Source of the DNA: Lobulomyces angularis
Lineage: Eukaryota > Chytridiomycota > Chytridiomycetes > Lobulomycetales > Lobulomycetaceae
Reading direction: 5' to 3'
NCBI GenBank assembly: GCA_027604685.1
Contig: JADHYX010000382.1
Location: forward strand, 1-21,201
Length of the DNA stretch: 21,201 bases
Positions 1 through 9,202 of the stretch are shown in pieces. The notes under the pieces were generated by a model, which made no database searches, was not told the origin of the DNA, and saw only the letters and a program-made list of their open reading frames with translations. Numbering within the stretch: the first letter of the stretch is position 1; each line of letters begins with the position of its first letter. The translations under genes were made by a program, and so were the position numbers.

Positions 1-8
1 CTTTTTAC

Positions 9-1392
9 CATAGAAGTTCCTGAAAGTGTTTTTACACCACTGTTAATCCAAGTGGAGTTGATGTTAGTACCTGGTGCAACTAAAATTCATTTTTTTTTTG
101 TTAAATAATTTTTTTTTTTCTTTCTTACAAATCTTTACACATGGACCAACGTCAGAAAAGGGAGCTTTCTTATCATTTATATCAGAAGCAGCAGAAGTAA
201 ACGCACCTGAAGCACCTGCTGGAGAGGTATTGCAGACATTGCCTGATCCACCTTTTGATTATTAAAAAGAAAAAAATTTATTTTTTATGTGTAAGTGTAT
301 TATATAAACCTGAAGCAACGGAAAATAAAATGTTTTTGGCAACTGCACCATTAACAGCATCATCCACCGCCTGACTTTTACTACCTCCGATGGAGAGAGA
401 AGCTACACTCTTACCGGGAACTGCTTTGTCTGCTACCCAGTTGATGCCAGCAATAACACCAGAAAATGACCCAGAACCATTAGCACCCAAGACCTTGACA
501 CCAACAACATTTGCTTTTTTTGCAACTCCTTTATTATTATTTTTTTTTTTTAAATATATCCATTTATAAATAAATTTTTTTTTACCATAATCCTTTCCAG
601 CAACTGTTCCAGCACAATGAGTTCCATCTAAAAATTAACAAAAAAAAAAAAAAAAATACTCTTAAAAAATTGTTGTGAAAAACAAATTAGTATATTACGT
701 CCATTTCCATCAGTAGCATCATTTTCAACAAAGAAGGCACCTTCAGAGGCTCTACCTTCAAACTGAGGATGAGCCGCGTAAATTCCCGTATCTACAACAT
801 AAACTGTTACTCCATCACCATTGCTACTAGGTCTAAAAACACCATTTAACGGTAGATCTCTTTGGTCAATTCTATCAAGATTCCAGATAGCAGTAGCAGT
901 AGGAGTAGGATTTCCTAAAGCAGTTGCGATACTGTCTGCTTCAACATATTCAACTTGGCTGTTTTGTTTAATCTCCTCAAGAACAGATTCAGATGCCTTA
1001 ATTGCATAACCTGTAAAAGAAGTTCCAAGGTTTTCCTAAAATAAATAAAATAAGTATAAAAATTAAACCATTCTAAAATTTTATTATTATTTTTTTTTTT
1101 TTTAAATTGTTTTTAATTATTTAAATTATTATTTTATTTTATTTTTTTCGCTTGCTCCTACATATTTGTGAAGCACTGCAGATTTAACACCAGATTGGCT
1201 ATTAAATTCATCAGCATGTTTTGCTAAGACTCCGTCCAACCAAGATAAATGTGAATCTAAAACATCGGTAGTAAGTGCAGCTACTTCAGATTTTATTTTA
1301 ACAATGTATTGATTTTCTACTAAGCCTTGGCTTTTTGTTACAAGAGCAGAACTTAATAGGATTAAAAGTGAAGCAGGTTTAAGAAAGTTCAT
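9..1392 (-). CDS. Secreted proteinase K-like subtilisin serine protease (S8), 3' truncated by window edge
   Basis: Exons, minus strand: 1392-1162, 1035-699, 627-586, 528-310, 251-129, 79-9; a further intron begins at 8 and leaves the window. The visible 341 residues carry a signal peptide (about 1-22, [20 protein letters not shown]), an I9-type inhibitor propeptide to about residue 112, then the S8 domain. Catalytic Asp is D159 in VYVVDTGI, catalytic His is H190 in [11 protein letters not shown] (its codon is split by intron 2) and Ser is S340 in LSGTSM. The last exon stops exactly after GTSM, where the family continues ATPHVAG, so the C-terminal part lies outside the window. The protein is expected to be exported, auto-processed and to act as an extracellular or vacuolar endopeptidase. 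The acceptor of intron 4 is ambiguous: AG at 253-252 (used here) puts Gly where the oxyanion Asn normally sits after VASG, while AG at 244-243 restores VASGN but deletes three residues. Family assignment is secure; the detail of that junction is not. Confidence 0.93.
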
Positions 1393-2513
1393 TTTTTTAT
1401 GATAACTTTTTATTTTTATTTCTAAATGCTTTTCTTTTTATATTTATTCTAAAAATTTTTATTAAAGATTTTTTTTTTTTTATTTATCCAAATAATATAT
1501 ATTTTTTTTTGGTAGAAATTTCATTCTATTTAGTATTATCATTTTATCTTCTATACATGTAATTGTTGTTTCAACTTCTTTGTATAATTGACAATTCTTT
1601 CTAATTAAAAAAAGAAATTGAAAAAAGAATTTTTCAGGGACAATTTTTGAATACAGAACTTTACATTATATAAGAAACACATTGCAAGTTGTTAAGGATA
1701 AAAGATATATATATCACGTTAAAACTTATTAAAATACAGCACTAATTCATAATCTATTTTTAAAAAAAAAATTGTATTCAAGTGTTGTAAAAAAATGAGA
1801 TAAATGGTTTATTACTAGACACAGCAAATTTTTTGAAAGAAAAAATTCTACTAAATTCAGTCTAAATTCTTTTTAAATTCAAATCGATTTTTCTGCTTTA
1901 GCCGGAATTACACAATTTTGTTGAATTATAAATAATCTTTTTGATTATATTTTATTTTTTACAACATAAGCAATTTTTCTGCAATTTTTATATCCAACTG
2001 AAAATTTAGGTATGTTTGATATTTTTTTATTTTTTCTAATTATTTTCTCATCATAGAATATTATCAACTATTATAATATTAACTCTTTATTCAATTTATT
2101 TTTTATTTTTTTATTAAAGCAAAAATATGTTTTAAATACTTTTTTTTTAAAAAATTAAACAATTTGAATAACATTTTATATCCACTTCATTAGTAAATAA
2201 AAATAAAAAAAATTTAAGACTCCAACGTTTAACAACTTCGGAAATAATCTTCGGAAATGGAATACTATCCGAAATTCCCAATCCTCTCTTTATTTCTTAT
2301 TTAAAGCATTGGATTTTTTATTTTTTATATTTTTTATATTTTTTATAGTGGATAAAAAATACTATAAATTTAATCTATTTTTTTTTTGGCATGGCTTAAA
2401 AGATAACATCAGAATTCAACCAAATTATAACATTAAATTTTATTTTCATATTGAAAAAAAAAAAATTTAAAAAAAATAATATCTAAGGATAGCAAAAAAA
2501 ATGTAATTCTTGA
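1393..2513. other. Intergenic region upstream of the subtilase and downstream of HPPD
   Basis: This 1.1 kb stretch holds no supportable gene. It should contain the subtilase promoter (adjacent to 1392) and the HPPD 3' region (adjacent to 2514). Visible details are a direct repeat of the 10-mer cttcggaaat at 2236-2245 and 2249-2258, a related inverted core (tccgaaatt) just after it at about 2268-2277, and a short A/T tandem array (tttttatatt units) at about 2311-2347. The rest is AT-rich with homopolymer runs. Confidence 0.6.
2236..2258. repeat. Paired direct repeat cttcggaaat
   Basis: The 10-mer cttcggaaat occurs twice, 13 bp apart in register (2236-2245 and 2249-2258), followed by an inverted-orientation tccgaaa core near 2269. 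The CGG-containing core stands out against surrounding AT sequence and looks like a paired transcription-factor site, but no factor can be named. Confidence 0.4.
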
Positions 2514-4103
<1,590 letters not shown>

Positions 4104-4122
4104 ATTTTTTTAAGTTTTTAAT

Positions 4123-4166
4123 TGAAATTTATTGAAGTTTGAAGTTTGAAATTTGAAAATTGAATT
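4123..4166. repeat. Short tandem repeat (tgaagtt-like, 7-8 bp units) in the HPPD 5' leader
   Basis: Successive units tgaaattta, tgaagtt, tgaagtt, tgaaatt, tgaaaatt and tgaattt run immediately upstream of the HPPD start codon. It is an imperfect A/T-rich minisatellite with no gene content, probably in the 5' UTR. Confidence 0.6.
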
Positions 4167-4326
4167 TTAAAGCAAAAAGATTTTTTTGGAAATTTAATTT
4201 TTTTAATTTTCTTTTTAAAATGAAAATACGGAGTTTTTTCTGGAACAAACAAGCCACTGTGGGACCACCAATTTTATTAAGAAAGTTTCAACGTCTTTCA
4301 AAAGGTTAACGCGTCAGCTGTGGATA

Positions 4327-4440
4327 ACTTCAGCAGGATCGTACTTAGGTTTTGTGCTGTTGCATCAGACAGTGTATTTTGCAGTACAGTTTGGCAAAAG
4401 GTGTTCTGACTGTACTGCAAACAAATTAGTTTGCTGAAGT
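4327..4440. repeat. Nested perfect inverted repeats
   Basis: The outer arms are acttcagca (4327-4335) and tgctgaagt (4432-4440), a perfect 9-bp match. The inner arms are tttgcagtacagt (4378-4390) and actgtactgcaaa (4409-4421), a perfect 13-bp match around an 18-nt loop. The inner hairpin lies inside the outer one, and the segment is GC-richer than its surroundings. It could be a cruciform or a small mobile-element footprint, or paired factor sites. No coding potential or target-site duplication was recognised. Confidence 0.6.
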
Positions 4441-4890
4441 GAGAATCAACTATTCAAAAGTACTCATGATGTCACCTATATCTAAATTTGCTTAAAGAGC
4501 TCATGATCAAGTATAGTTGACTTATGTAAGTGCATTGCAACTTTTCTTTCTACTTCATTTTGTTTGAACGTTTAAAAAAGTTTTGATTGTGATTTTTCCA
4601 TAAAGAGTATTGCAAACTTGAAAGACTTAAGATGTAAGTAGAATTAATTTGAAACTATTGGAAATTTAAAAGCTGCAGCAACTTAATATAGGTAGTTAAT
4701 CAATTTCAATGTTCTTCATACAACACTTATATCAGCTTGTTCTCATCGCAAAAGCGCTTACACCTGCTCGATAAAGGTGACCAAACTATTTCAAGTTCAT
4801 TTAAATTAGTCATCCTTTTTCTTTATCTTATTGATACCACTGTGGCACATGCTTCTTGTGTTCCACTAATTATTTTTTTCGATCACTTTC

Positions 4891-4900
4891 TATTTATAAA
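4891..4900 (+). promoter_or_regulatory. Probable TATA element of the Yop1 gene
   Basis: The sequence tatttataaa ends 42 nt before the Yop1 ATG at 4942. Position and sequence suit a core-promoter TATA element, but the background is AT-rich, so this is tentative. Confidence 0.35.
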
Positions 4901-4941
4901 TTAATACTAAATTAATCTTATAAATTTACTTTCAATAAAAA

Positions 4942-5865
4942 ATGTCTCAAACCTCTCCAAAGCAAGTCCATCCATTACTACAAAAAGCTAATGGTATATT
5001 GAATTTTCTTTTTTTTTTATTTTCTTTTTGTGAAACTAATGTATCTGTTGTTCCCCTAGGGTACTTAGCAACTCTTGACAAGGAACTCTCCAAGTCTTCC
5101 CAACTTTGTTTAATTGAAGAAAAGACTAAAATTCCTAAGTCTTACATGGTATCTGGTATGTTTTACTTCTCATTTTTATGCTTTGCCCATCATTTTTTTC
5201 AAAATTTTTTTGTAGGTAGCGTTGGACTCGTCTTTCTTTTAATTTTTTTTAATGTTTGGGGAAATTTGTTAACCAATTTAATTGGTATTTAATTTTTCTT
5301 TCTCTTAATTTTTATTTATGTCTGTTTAGGATTTGTCTACCCTGCCTATGCTTCATTCAAGGCTATTGAAACCGATAACAAGGTACAATTTATCATAAAA
5401 ACTTTAATTTTAATTCTTTCGGTAGGAGGATGACACTCAGTGGTTAATTTATTGGACTATATTTGGTTTATTGAATGTAGTGGAATTTTTCAGTGATTTA
5501 ATTCTTCACTGGTATTAATAATATATATGTACTGCAAATTCTTAAATTTATTTTAAGGGTGCCATTTTATTACACTTTTAAGGCGGCTGCTGTTTTATAT
5601 CTTGCGTAAGATAGTCCCTTTGTTTTTTAATTTTAATTTATTTTTATCTTAGTTTACCACAAACCAGAGGTGCTTCAGTTGTTTACCATAAATTTGCCAG
5701 ACCATACCTTGTAAAGCAAGAAAAAGGTTTGGATGAAGCAATCAATAAGATTAAAAAGGTATTTTTTTTAAAAGCTTTACCATTAAAATTACAATTTGTT
5801 AAAAATAGAGTGCAGAAGATGCAATCAAGGATGTTAAAAGTGCTGCTGAGAAGAAAGACGAATAA
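4942..5865 (+). CDS. yop1: Yop1/REEP (TB2/DP1/HVA22) ER membrane-shaping protein
   Basis: Eight exons: 4942-4993, 5060-5155, 5216-5284, 5330-5382, 5426-5511, 5558-5605, 5653-5758, 5809-5865; 188 residues, close to the size of yeast Yop1. Such proteins insert hydrophobic hairpins into ER tubules and generate curvature together with reticulons. The TB2/DP1/HVA22 hallmarks are present in order: a hydrophobic hairpin ([20 protein letters not shown]), [13 protein letters not shown], the [20 protein letters not shown] segment, a second hydrophobic stretch ([20 protein letters not shown]) with the [16 protein letters not shown] motif, and a charged helical tail ending AAEKKDE. Introns 1 (66 nt) and 2 (60 nt) are multiples of three without in-frame stops, so retained transcripts would stay open until intron 3; homology shows they are introns. 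The gene converges with the HROB-like gene, 253 nt apart. Confidence 0.95.
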
Positions 5866-6118
5866 TTTTTTTTGTTTATTACACTTAAGGTTTCATTCCT
5901 TAAAAGAAAATTTTTTTTTTTTTCACTTCAGTTACTACTTCAGTTTTTTTTTTGTTTTAATTTTTAATTATTTTAATTTTTTTTTTCTAAATATATTATT
6001 CAGCGAGTACTTTTTTCTTGAGATGTTGTGTTTTCTTTGATAATGAAGGCGCTTCAGATTTTTTCTTTATGTAAAATAAAAAAAGTATGGATATAATTAT
6101 TGTTTTCCATTTCATAAC

Positions 6119-7328
6119 TTAGAAATCTGAAAAATCTGACATATTACCAAAATCAAAGTCTTAAGAAAAAAAAACAAACAATAAATTAATTTCAAAAATA
6201 AAAAAAAAAAATTAAAAAATTACCTGCATTTAAAAAATCACAGTTTTCAACTTCCTTGGTTTTGAGAACACTGGTAGAACTTGCAATATTTTTAACATTT
6301 TCTTTAATTTTTTGTTGATGTATTTCCAATTCAATTTTTTCTCCATGACTGGTAAAAAAAGCCTTAATCGTCCTCAAGGTTATATTTAAATAAAGTGAAA
6401 GTTCATTAGGTTTAAAAATGGAAACCTAAAATTTTAAAAAAAAAAGAGTTTATCAATGTAAAATTTTACTATTTTTAAATAATTGTTCTTATTTTTTCAT
6501 ACATCACTTAAGTGCAATATGCATCCCACATTAAACTGAAGTAAATCTAGTCAAAAGAAGGAAAAAAAAAGGTGAATTCATGTGAATTAATTTAAAAAAA
6601 AAATACCAATGGCCTCTTTATTTACAAATGCGTCAATTTCCGAACCATCACAATCTATAAAGAAAAGAATAAAAGAAAATAAATAAAAAAATAAAAAAAT
6701 TATTTTAATATTATTTTTTACCTACTAGAACAAGGCCGATATCAAAATCGGAATAAACTTTGACATCTTTAATACACAATAAAATGTTGGCAATTTTGTT
6801 TTTTTCAAAATTATTTTGATTATTTTTGTCTAAAATAAAATTAATATCAATAAAATTTATCTCAGACTGATCTAACTTCGACATTGAATTTTCAAAAAAA
6901 TTTTTAAATTGAAATTTATTTTGTGTAGAAATTTTAATTTTTTTTGATATTCTTTCTTTTTCCTCGTCATCGTAATTACAGGTCTCCTTCACTTTTTTAT
7001 TTACTGAGCTGCTGTGGGTTATTGATTTTTTGCCCTTTTCCATATTTCTTATTGAATCTGTTAGTAATCCTGCAGGCTAAAATTTTCATTTATTTTTAAA
7101 AGGAAAAATAATAAAGAATTTAAAAATAATAATTTATAAAAAAGTAATTGTAATTTTATTTTTTTATTTTACACCTGGGATTGGAATGTCGGTATAATTC
7201 GTCTGAGGCTCTGGTAGTATTGGAATTTCCAGTAATGGTGAGGGGCCGCTTGGTATCACTTCAGTTTCATTAAAATTATATTTTCTTTTTGTTTTTTGCT
7301 GTGAATTCAAGTTTCCAAAGTTTACCAT
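6119..7328 (-). CDS. HROB-like homologous-recombination OB-fold protein (DUF4539 family), probable
   Basis: Six exons: 7328-7173, 7076-6722, 6654-6607, 6546-6503, 6425-6224, 6159-6119; 281 residues. The first splice joins ...IPIPG to PAGLL, making an IPGPAGLL motif (residues 50-57); a PGPAGLL-type motif is, to my knowledge, a hallmark of HROB/DUF4539 proteins. After a basic, Lys-rich linker comes an OB-fold-like block at about 146-240: strands KIANILLCIKDVKVY, DIGLVLVDCDGSEIDAFV, then VGCILHLSDVSIFKP and LYLNITLRTIKAFF, matching the HROB order (small-molecule-like OB core, FxP, YLNIT). In animals HROB recruits and activates the MCM8-MCM9 helicase in recombination repair, so a nuclear DNA-repair role is inferred. 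The C-terminus is acidic with repeated Asp-Phe pairs (DFDFGNMSDFSDF), perhaps a docking peptide. An alternative is another OB-fold protein of unknown role. The gene starts 90 nt after the APH-like gene stops. Confidence 0.68.
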
Positions 7329-7393
7329 GTTTTTTTTTGAAAATTTTTAAAGAGGGTTTTAAGTTTGGTTAAATTTTAAATAGAGTTAATTAG

Positions 7394-7407
7394 TTTATTT
7401 TTATATA
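7394..7407 (-). promoter_or_regulatory. Candidate TATA element of the HROB-like gene
   Basis: On the minus strand tatataaaaataaa lies 66-79 nt before the HROB-like ATG and only about 12 nt beyond the stop codon of the upstream APH-like gene. The 90-nt spacer must hold both this gene's promoter and the upstream gene's 3' end. The call is tentative because the spacer is nearly all A/T. Confidence 0.35.
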
Positions 7408-7418
7408 CGTTAAATATA

Positions 7419-8462
7419 CTAATATACATAAAAATCATATATATCATACAAGTCCAGCCATTGCTCAACGTCTTCGATTTGGTATTGAGTACCATAAGCT
7501 TGTAAAAATGCATTTTTATGTTCCCTAATTGTCTCTTCTGTAACACCTTCATCTGCTTTTTTCAGCAAGTATTGGATACTCCATAAGCAGGGGCCTAGAT
7601 CAAACCTTTTATCACCGTATCCAGCATCACCCCAGTCTAAAGCACCAGTAGCTTGTAAATCTTCATTAAATAAAAAGTTTTGTATCATAGCATCTCCATG
7701 CAGCAAAACCATCTCACTTTCATTCCATTTTGAGTCATCTTGTAAAATTTTCTTCATTTCTTCAAAAAATTGTAAATTTTCTTCAATTAGCTTATCATTT
7801 TTTTGTTTTTCTTCAGCAGTCAAATCAGCTTTTTCTTCTAATCTTTTAATTTTATCTTTTAGTTTTACATCAGCAAAATTTAAATGTACATCCAACCAGT
7901 CTCTGGAGTTGTTATTTAAAACTAAATTTTTTTCATTTTGGTCAGCTCGTAAAGGTTTTATTTCGTCAGCTTTCCAACTGTGTATAATTTTTAAACATTT
8001 TCCATATTCACGGCACATTTTCAATTTATCTTCATTATTCAGACCTTCAAACACTACAAAGCCATTTTTTCCAGGTAGTAGATTCATTAAAGAATTATCA
8101 TTTGCAACTTGGAGAATAGTAGGGACTGAGATTTGGTTGAAATTAATTTTGGCATTTTCTAAAGCTTTTAAAATAGTAACTTCTTGTTTAATACTGTTTA
8201 TAGAGTAGGAACTAAGAGGATGTTTAAGAGCATACTGTTTATTGGTTGAGAGGTTTTTGACTATATGGACTAAAGAGTTCATTCCAGTTTTATCTATGTT
8301 GACAGTGTGATTGGTGCCAATAAAACTTTGAAAGTCTTGAATCATTTGTTCTGTAAGCGCAGGATTTTGCGTTGGCTCTGATACTGAATCTTGTATTGTT
8401 TCAACTAGTGCCAACTCTTGCACTTGTTCGGTAAGTTTTGGAACTTGTGATATTTCTGCCAT
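7419..8462 (-). CDS. APH-family (aminoglycoside phosphotransferase/choline kinase fold) small-molecule kinase
   Basis: A single uninterrupted 347-codon frame. The N-terminal 45 residues are polar and without a fold signature. The kinase-like fold follows: Lys80 in the YALKHP strand as the likely ATP lysine, Glu94 in the following helix, a hinge near VVFEGL (137-141), then a long charged insertion (about 195-245, predicted coiled coil). The catalytic loop is LLHGDAMIQNFLF with D257 and N262, and the metal-binding segment is ALDWGDAGYGDKRFDLG with D276. These are the defining APH (PF01636) motifs. Eukaryotic relatives phosphorylate varied small metabolites, so the substrate cannot be read from sequence and antibiotic resistance should not be assumed. 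The absence of introns contrasts with its neighbours. It shares a 740-nt upstream region with the SNG1-like gene and lies 90 nt upstream of the HROB-like gene in the same direction. Confidence 0.88.
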   Translation of the reverse strand: MAEISQVPKLTEQVQELALVETIQDSVSEPTQNPALTEQMIQDFQSFIGTNHTVNIDKTGMNSLVHIVKNLSTNKQYALKHPLSSYSINSIKQEVTILKALENAKINFNQISVPTILQVANDNSLMNLLPGKNGFVVFEGLNNEDKLKMCREYGKCLKIIHSWKADEIKPLRADQNEKNLVLNNNSRDWLDVHLNFADVKLKDKIKRLEEKADLTAEEKQKNDKLIEENLQFFEEMKKILQDDSKWNESEMVLLHGDAMIQNFLFNEDLQATGALDWGDAGYGDKRFDLGPCLWSIQYLLKKADEGVTEETIREHKNAFLQAYGTQYQIEDVEQWLDLYDIYDFYVY

Positions 8463-8606
8463 TAGTTTTTAGGCTGGATAAAAATATAAGTATGCTTCAA
8501 GTAATGTTTTACAGTTTTATAACAGCTAAATGTGGCAGAGAAAGTGCTTAACAACTTGATTTACTTAACAAATTAAAGGAAAAAGGGGTGATTTGAATAA
8601 ATTATT

Positions 8607-8630
8607 TTGTGGTGATTCCAATCAACACAA
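8607..8630. promoter_or_regulatory. Dyad-symmetric candidate operator/factor site
   Basis: The arms ttgtggtgatt and aatcaacacaa surround a central cc; 10 of 11 positions pair. An outer pair, ggggt (8585-8589) and acccc (8634-8638), encloses it. The symmetry suggests a dimeric DNA-binding protein site upstream of the APH-like gene; the factor is unknown. Confidence 0.4.
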
Positions 8631-8652
8631 GTAACCCCGATAGTTACAAAAT

Positions 8653-8715
8653 CAGAAACACTAAAAGTTTGAAAAAAGTTCAGTCAGAAACACTAAAAGT
8701 TAAAAAAGTTCCAGT
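8653..8715. repeat. Tandem direct repeat, two units of about 32 bp
   Basis: Unit 1 (8653-8684) and unit 2 (8685-8715) both begin cagaaacactaaaagtt and end ttcagt or ttccagt, differing by small indels in the A-run. They abut directly. This is either a local duplication or a doubled regulatory element about 190 nt upstream of the APH-like start. Confidence 0.75.
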
Positions 8716-9054
8716 CTCACCCGATAAGTATTTTTATCGATTGTTTATAAAAACCAGAATATAATTTTCTTGTCCACTACCGCCTCAAGAGGCGCAATGC
8801 GGCGTTCATTCAAAAACGTCGAAAAAAAAAGTCTTAAACTGTTTCATTCGCTTTCTTTGGTCATTTTGATACATCGCTGAATCTGTTCACTTCACTGGAT
8901 TCATCGTTTCCAGCTCGTCGCTTCGTAACTGAAATTTTTTGTAGTCGAGCGCCACAAAGCCATTATTCAGCCCCCAAAAATTTTCTATTGAAATTTTTAT
9001 ATTTAATCTGTTTAAAAAAAACCATTTTTTTTTTTCCTTTTCCTTTTTTTTTTT

Positions 9055-9070
9055 CTATAAATATATAAAA
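9055..9070 (+). promoter_or_regulatory. Candidate poly-T/TATA core promoter of the SNG1-like gene
   Basis: A long pyrimidine tract (about 9025-9055) runs into ctataaatatataaaa, about 133 nt before the ATG at 9203. The sequence suits a TATA element, but it sits in strongly A/T background. Confidence 0.3.
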
Positions 9071-9202
9071 AAAGCAATCATTATTATTAATTTTTTTTTT
9101 CATTAATTTAATTATTTTTTTTTTTTTTCGAAAAATCCACAAAATTTTTTAAGAAAACAATCTTTTTTCCAGTTTCAATTAAAAAAGAAAAAAAAAAAAA
9201 AA

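Larger units (their letters stand above)
4104..4941. other. Divergent promoter region between HPPD and Yop1
   Basis: No gene is visible in this shared upstream region. It is less AT-rich than other spacers. It holds a TGAAGTT-type tandem repeat next to the HPPD start (4123-4166), nested inverted repeats at 4327-4440, a wider inverted pair (tcaactat 4446-4453 with atagttga 4513-4520), and a TATA-like tatttataaa at 4891-4900, 42 nt before the Yop1 ATG. The near-palindromic 9-mer ccactgtgg occurs at both ends, at 4254-4262 and 4837-4845, about 150 nt and 100 nt from the two start codons. Confidence 0.6.
8463..9202. other. Divergent promoter region between the APH-like kinase and SNG1-like genes
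   Basis: No gene is visible. The APH-proximal half is structured: a 24-nt near-perfect palindrome at 8607-8630 flanked by ggggt (8585-8589) and acccc (8634-8638), a tandem pair of 32-bp units at 8653-8715, and a GC-rich dyad cgcctcaagaggcg at 8781-8794. The SNG1-proximal half is a pyrimidine-rich tract (about 9025-9055) followed by ctataaatatataaaa at about 9055-9070 and A/T-rich leader. Confidence 0.6.

Noticed and set aside
5729..6040. Plus-strand frame of 103 codons overlapping the end of Yop1
   Set aside because: It reads through a Yop1 intron and the 3' UTR in another frame; the hydrophobic Phe-rich end is translated T-runs.
7173..7175. Alternative first junction in the HROB-like gene (donor at 7174 with acceptor after 7070)
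   Set aside because: It is frame-compatible but gives PIPGLL; the donor at 7172 with acceptor at 7077 gives PGPAGLL, which fits the family motif and uses a gtaaaa donor.
7909..8208. Open frame of 99 codons on the plus strand
   Set aside because: Antisense to the APH-like kinase coding sequence with no domain of its own.
7419..8462. Calling the APH-fold protein an antibiotic-resistance gene of bacterial origin
   Set aside because: Kinase motifs only define the fold; fungal APH-like proteins act on diverse metabolites, and base composition matches the host.
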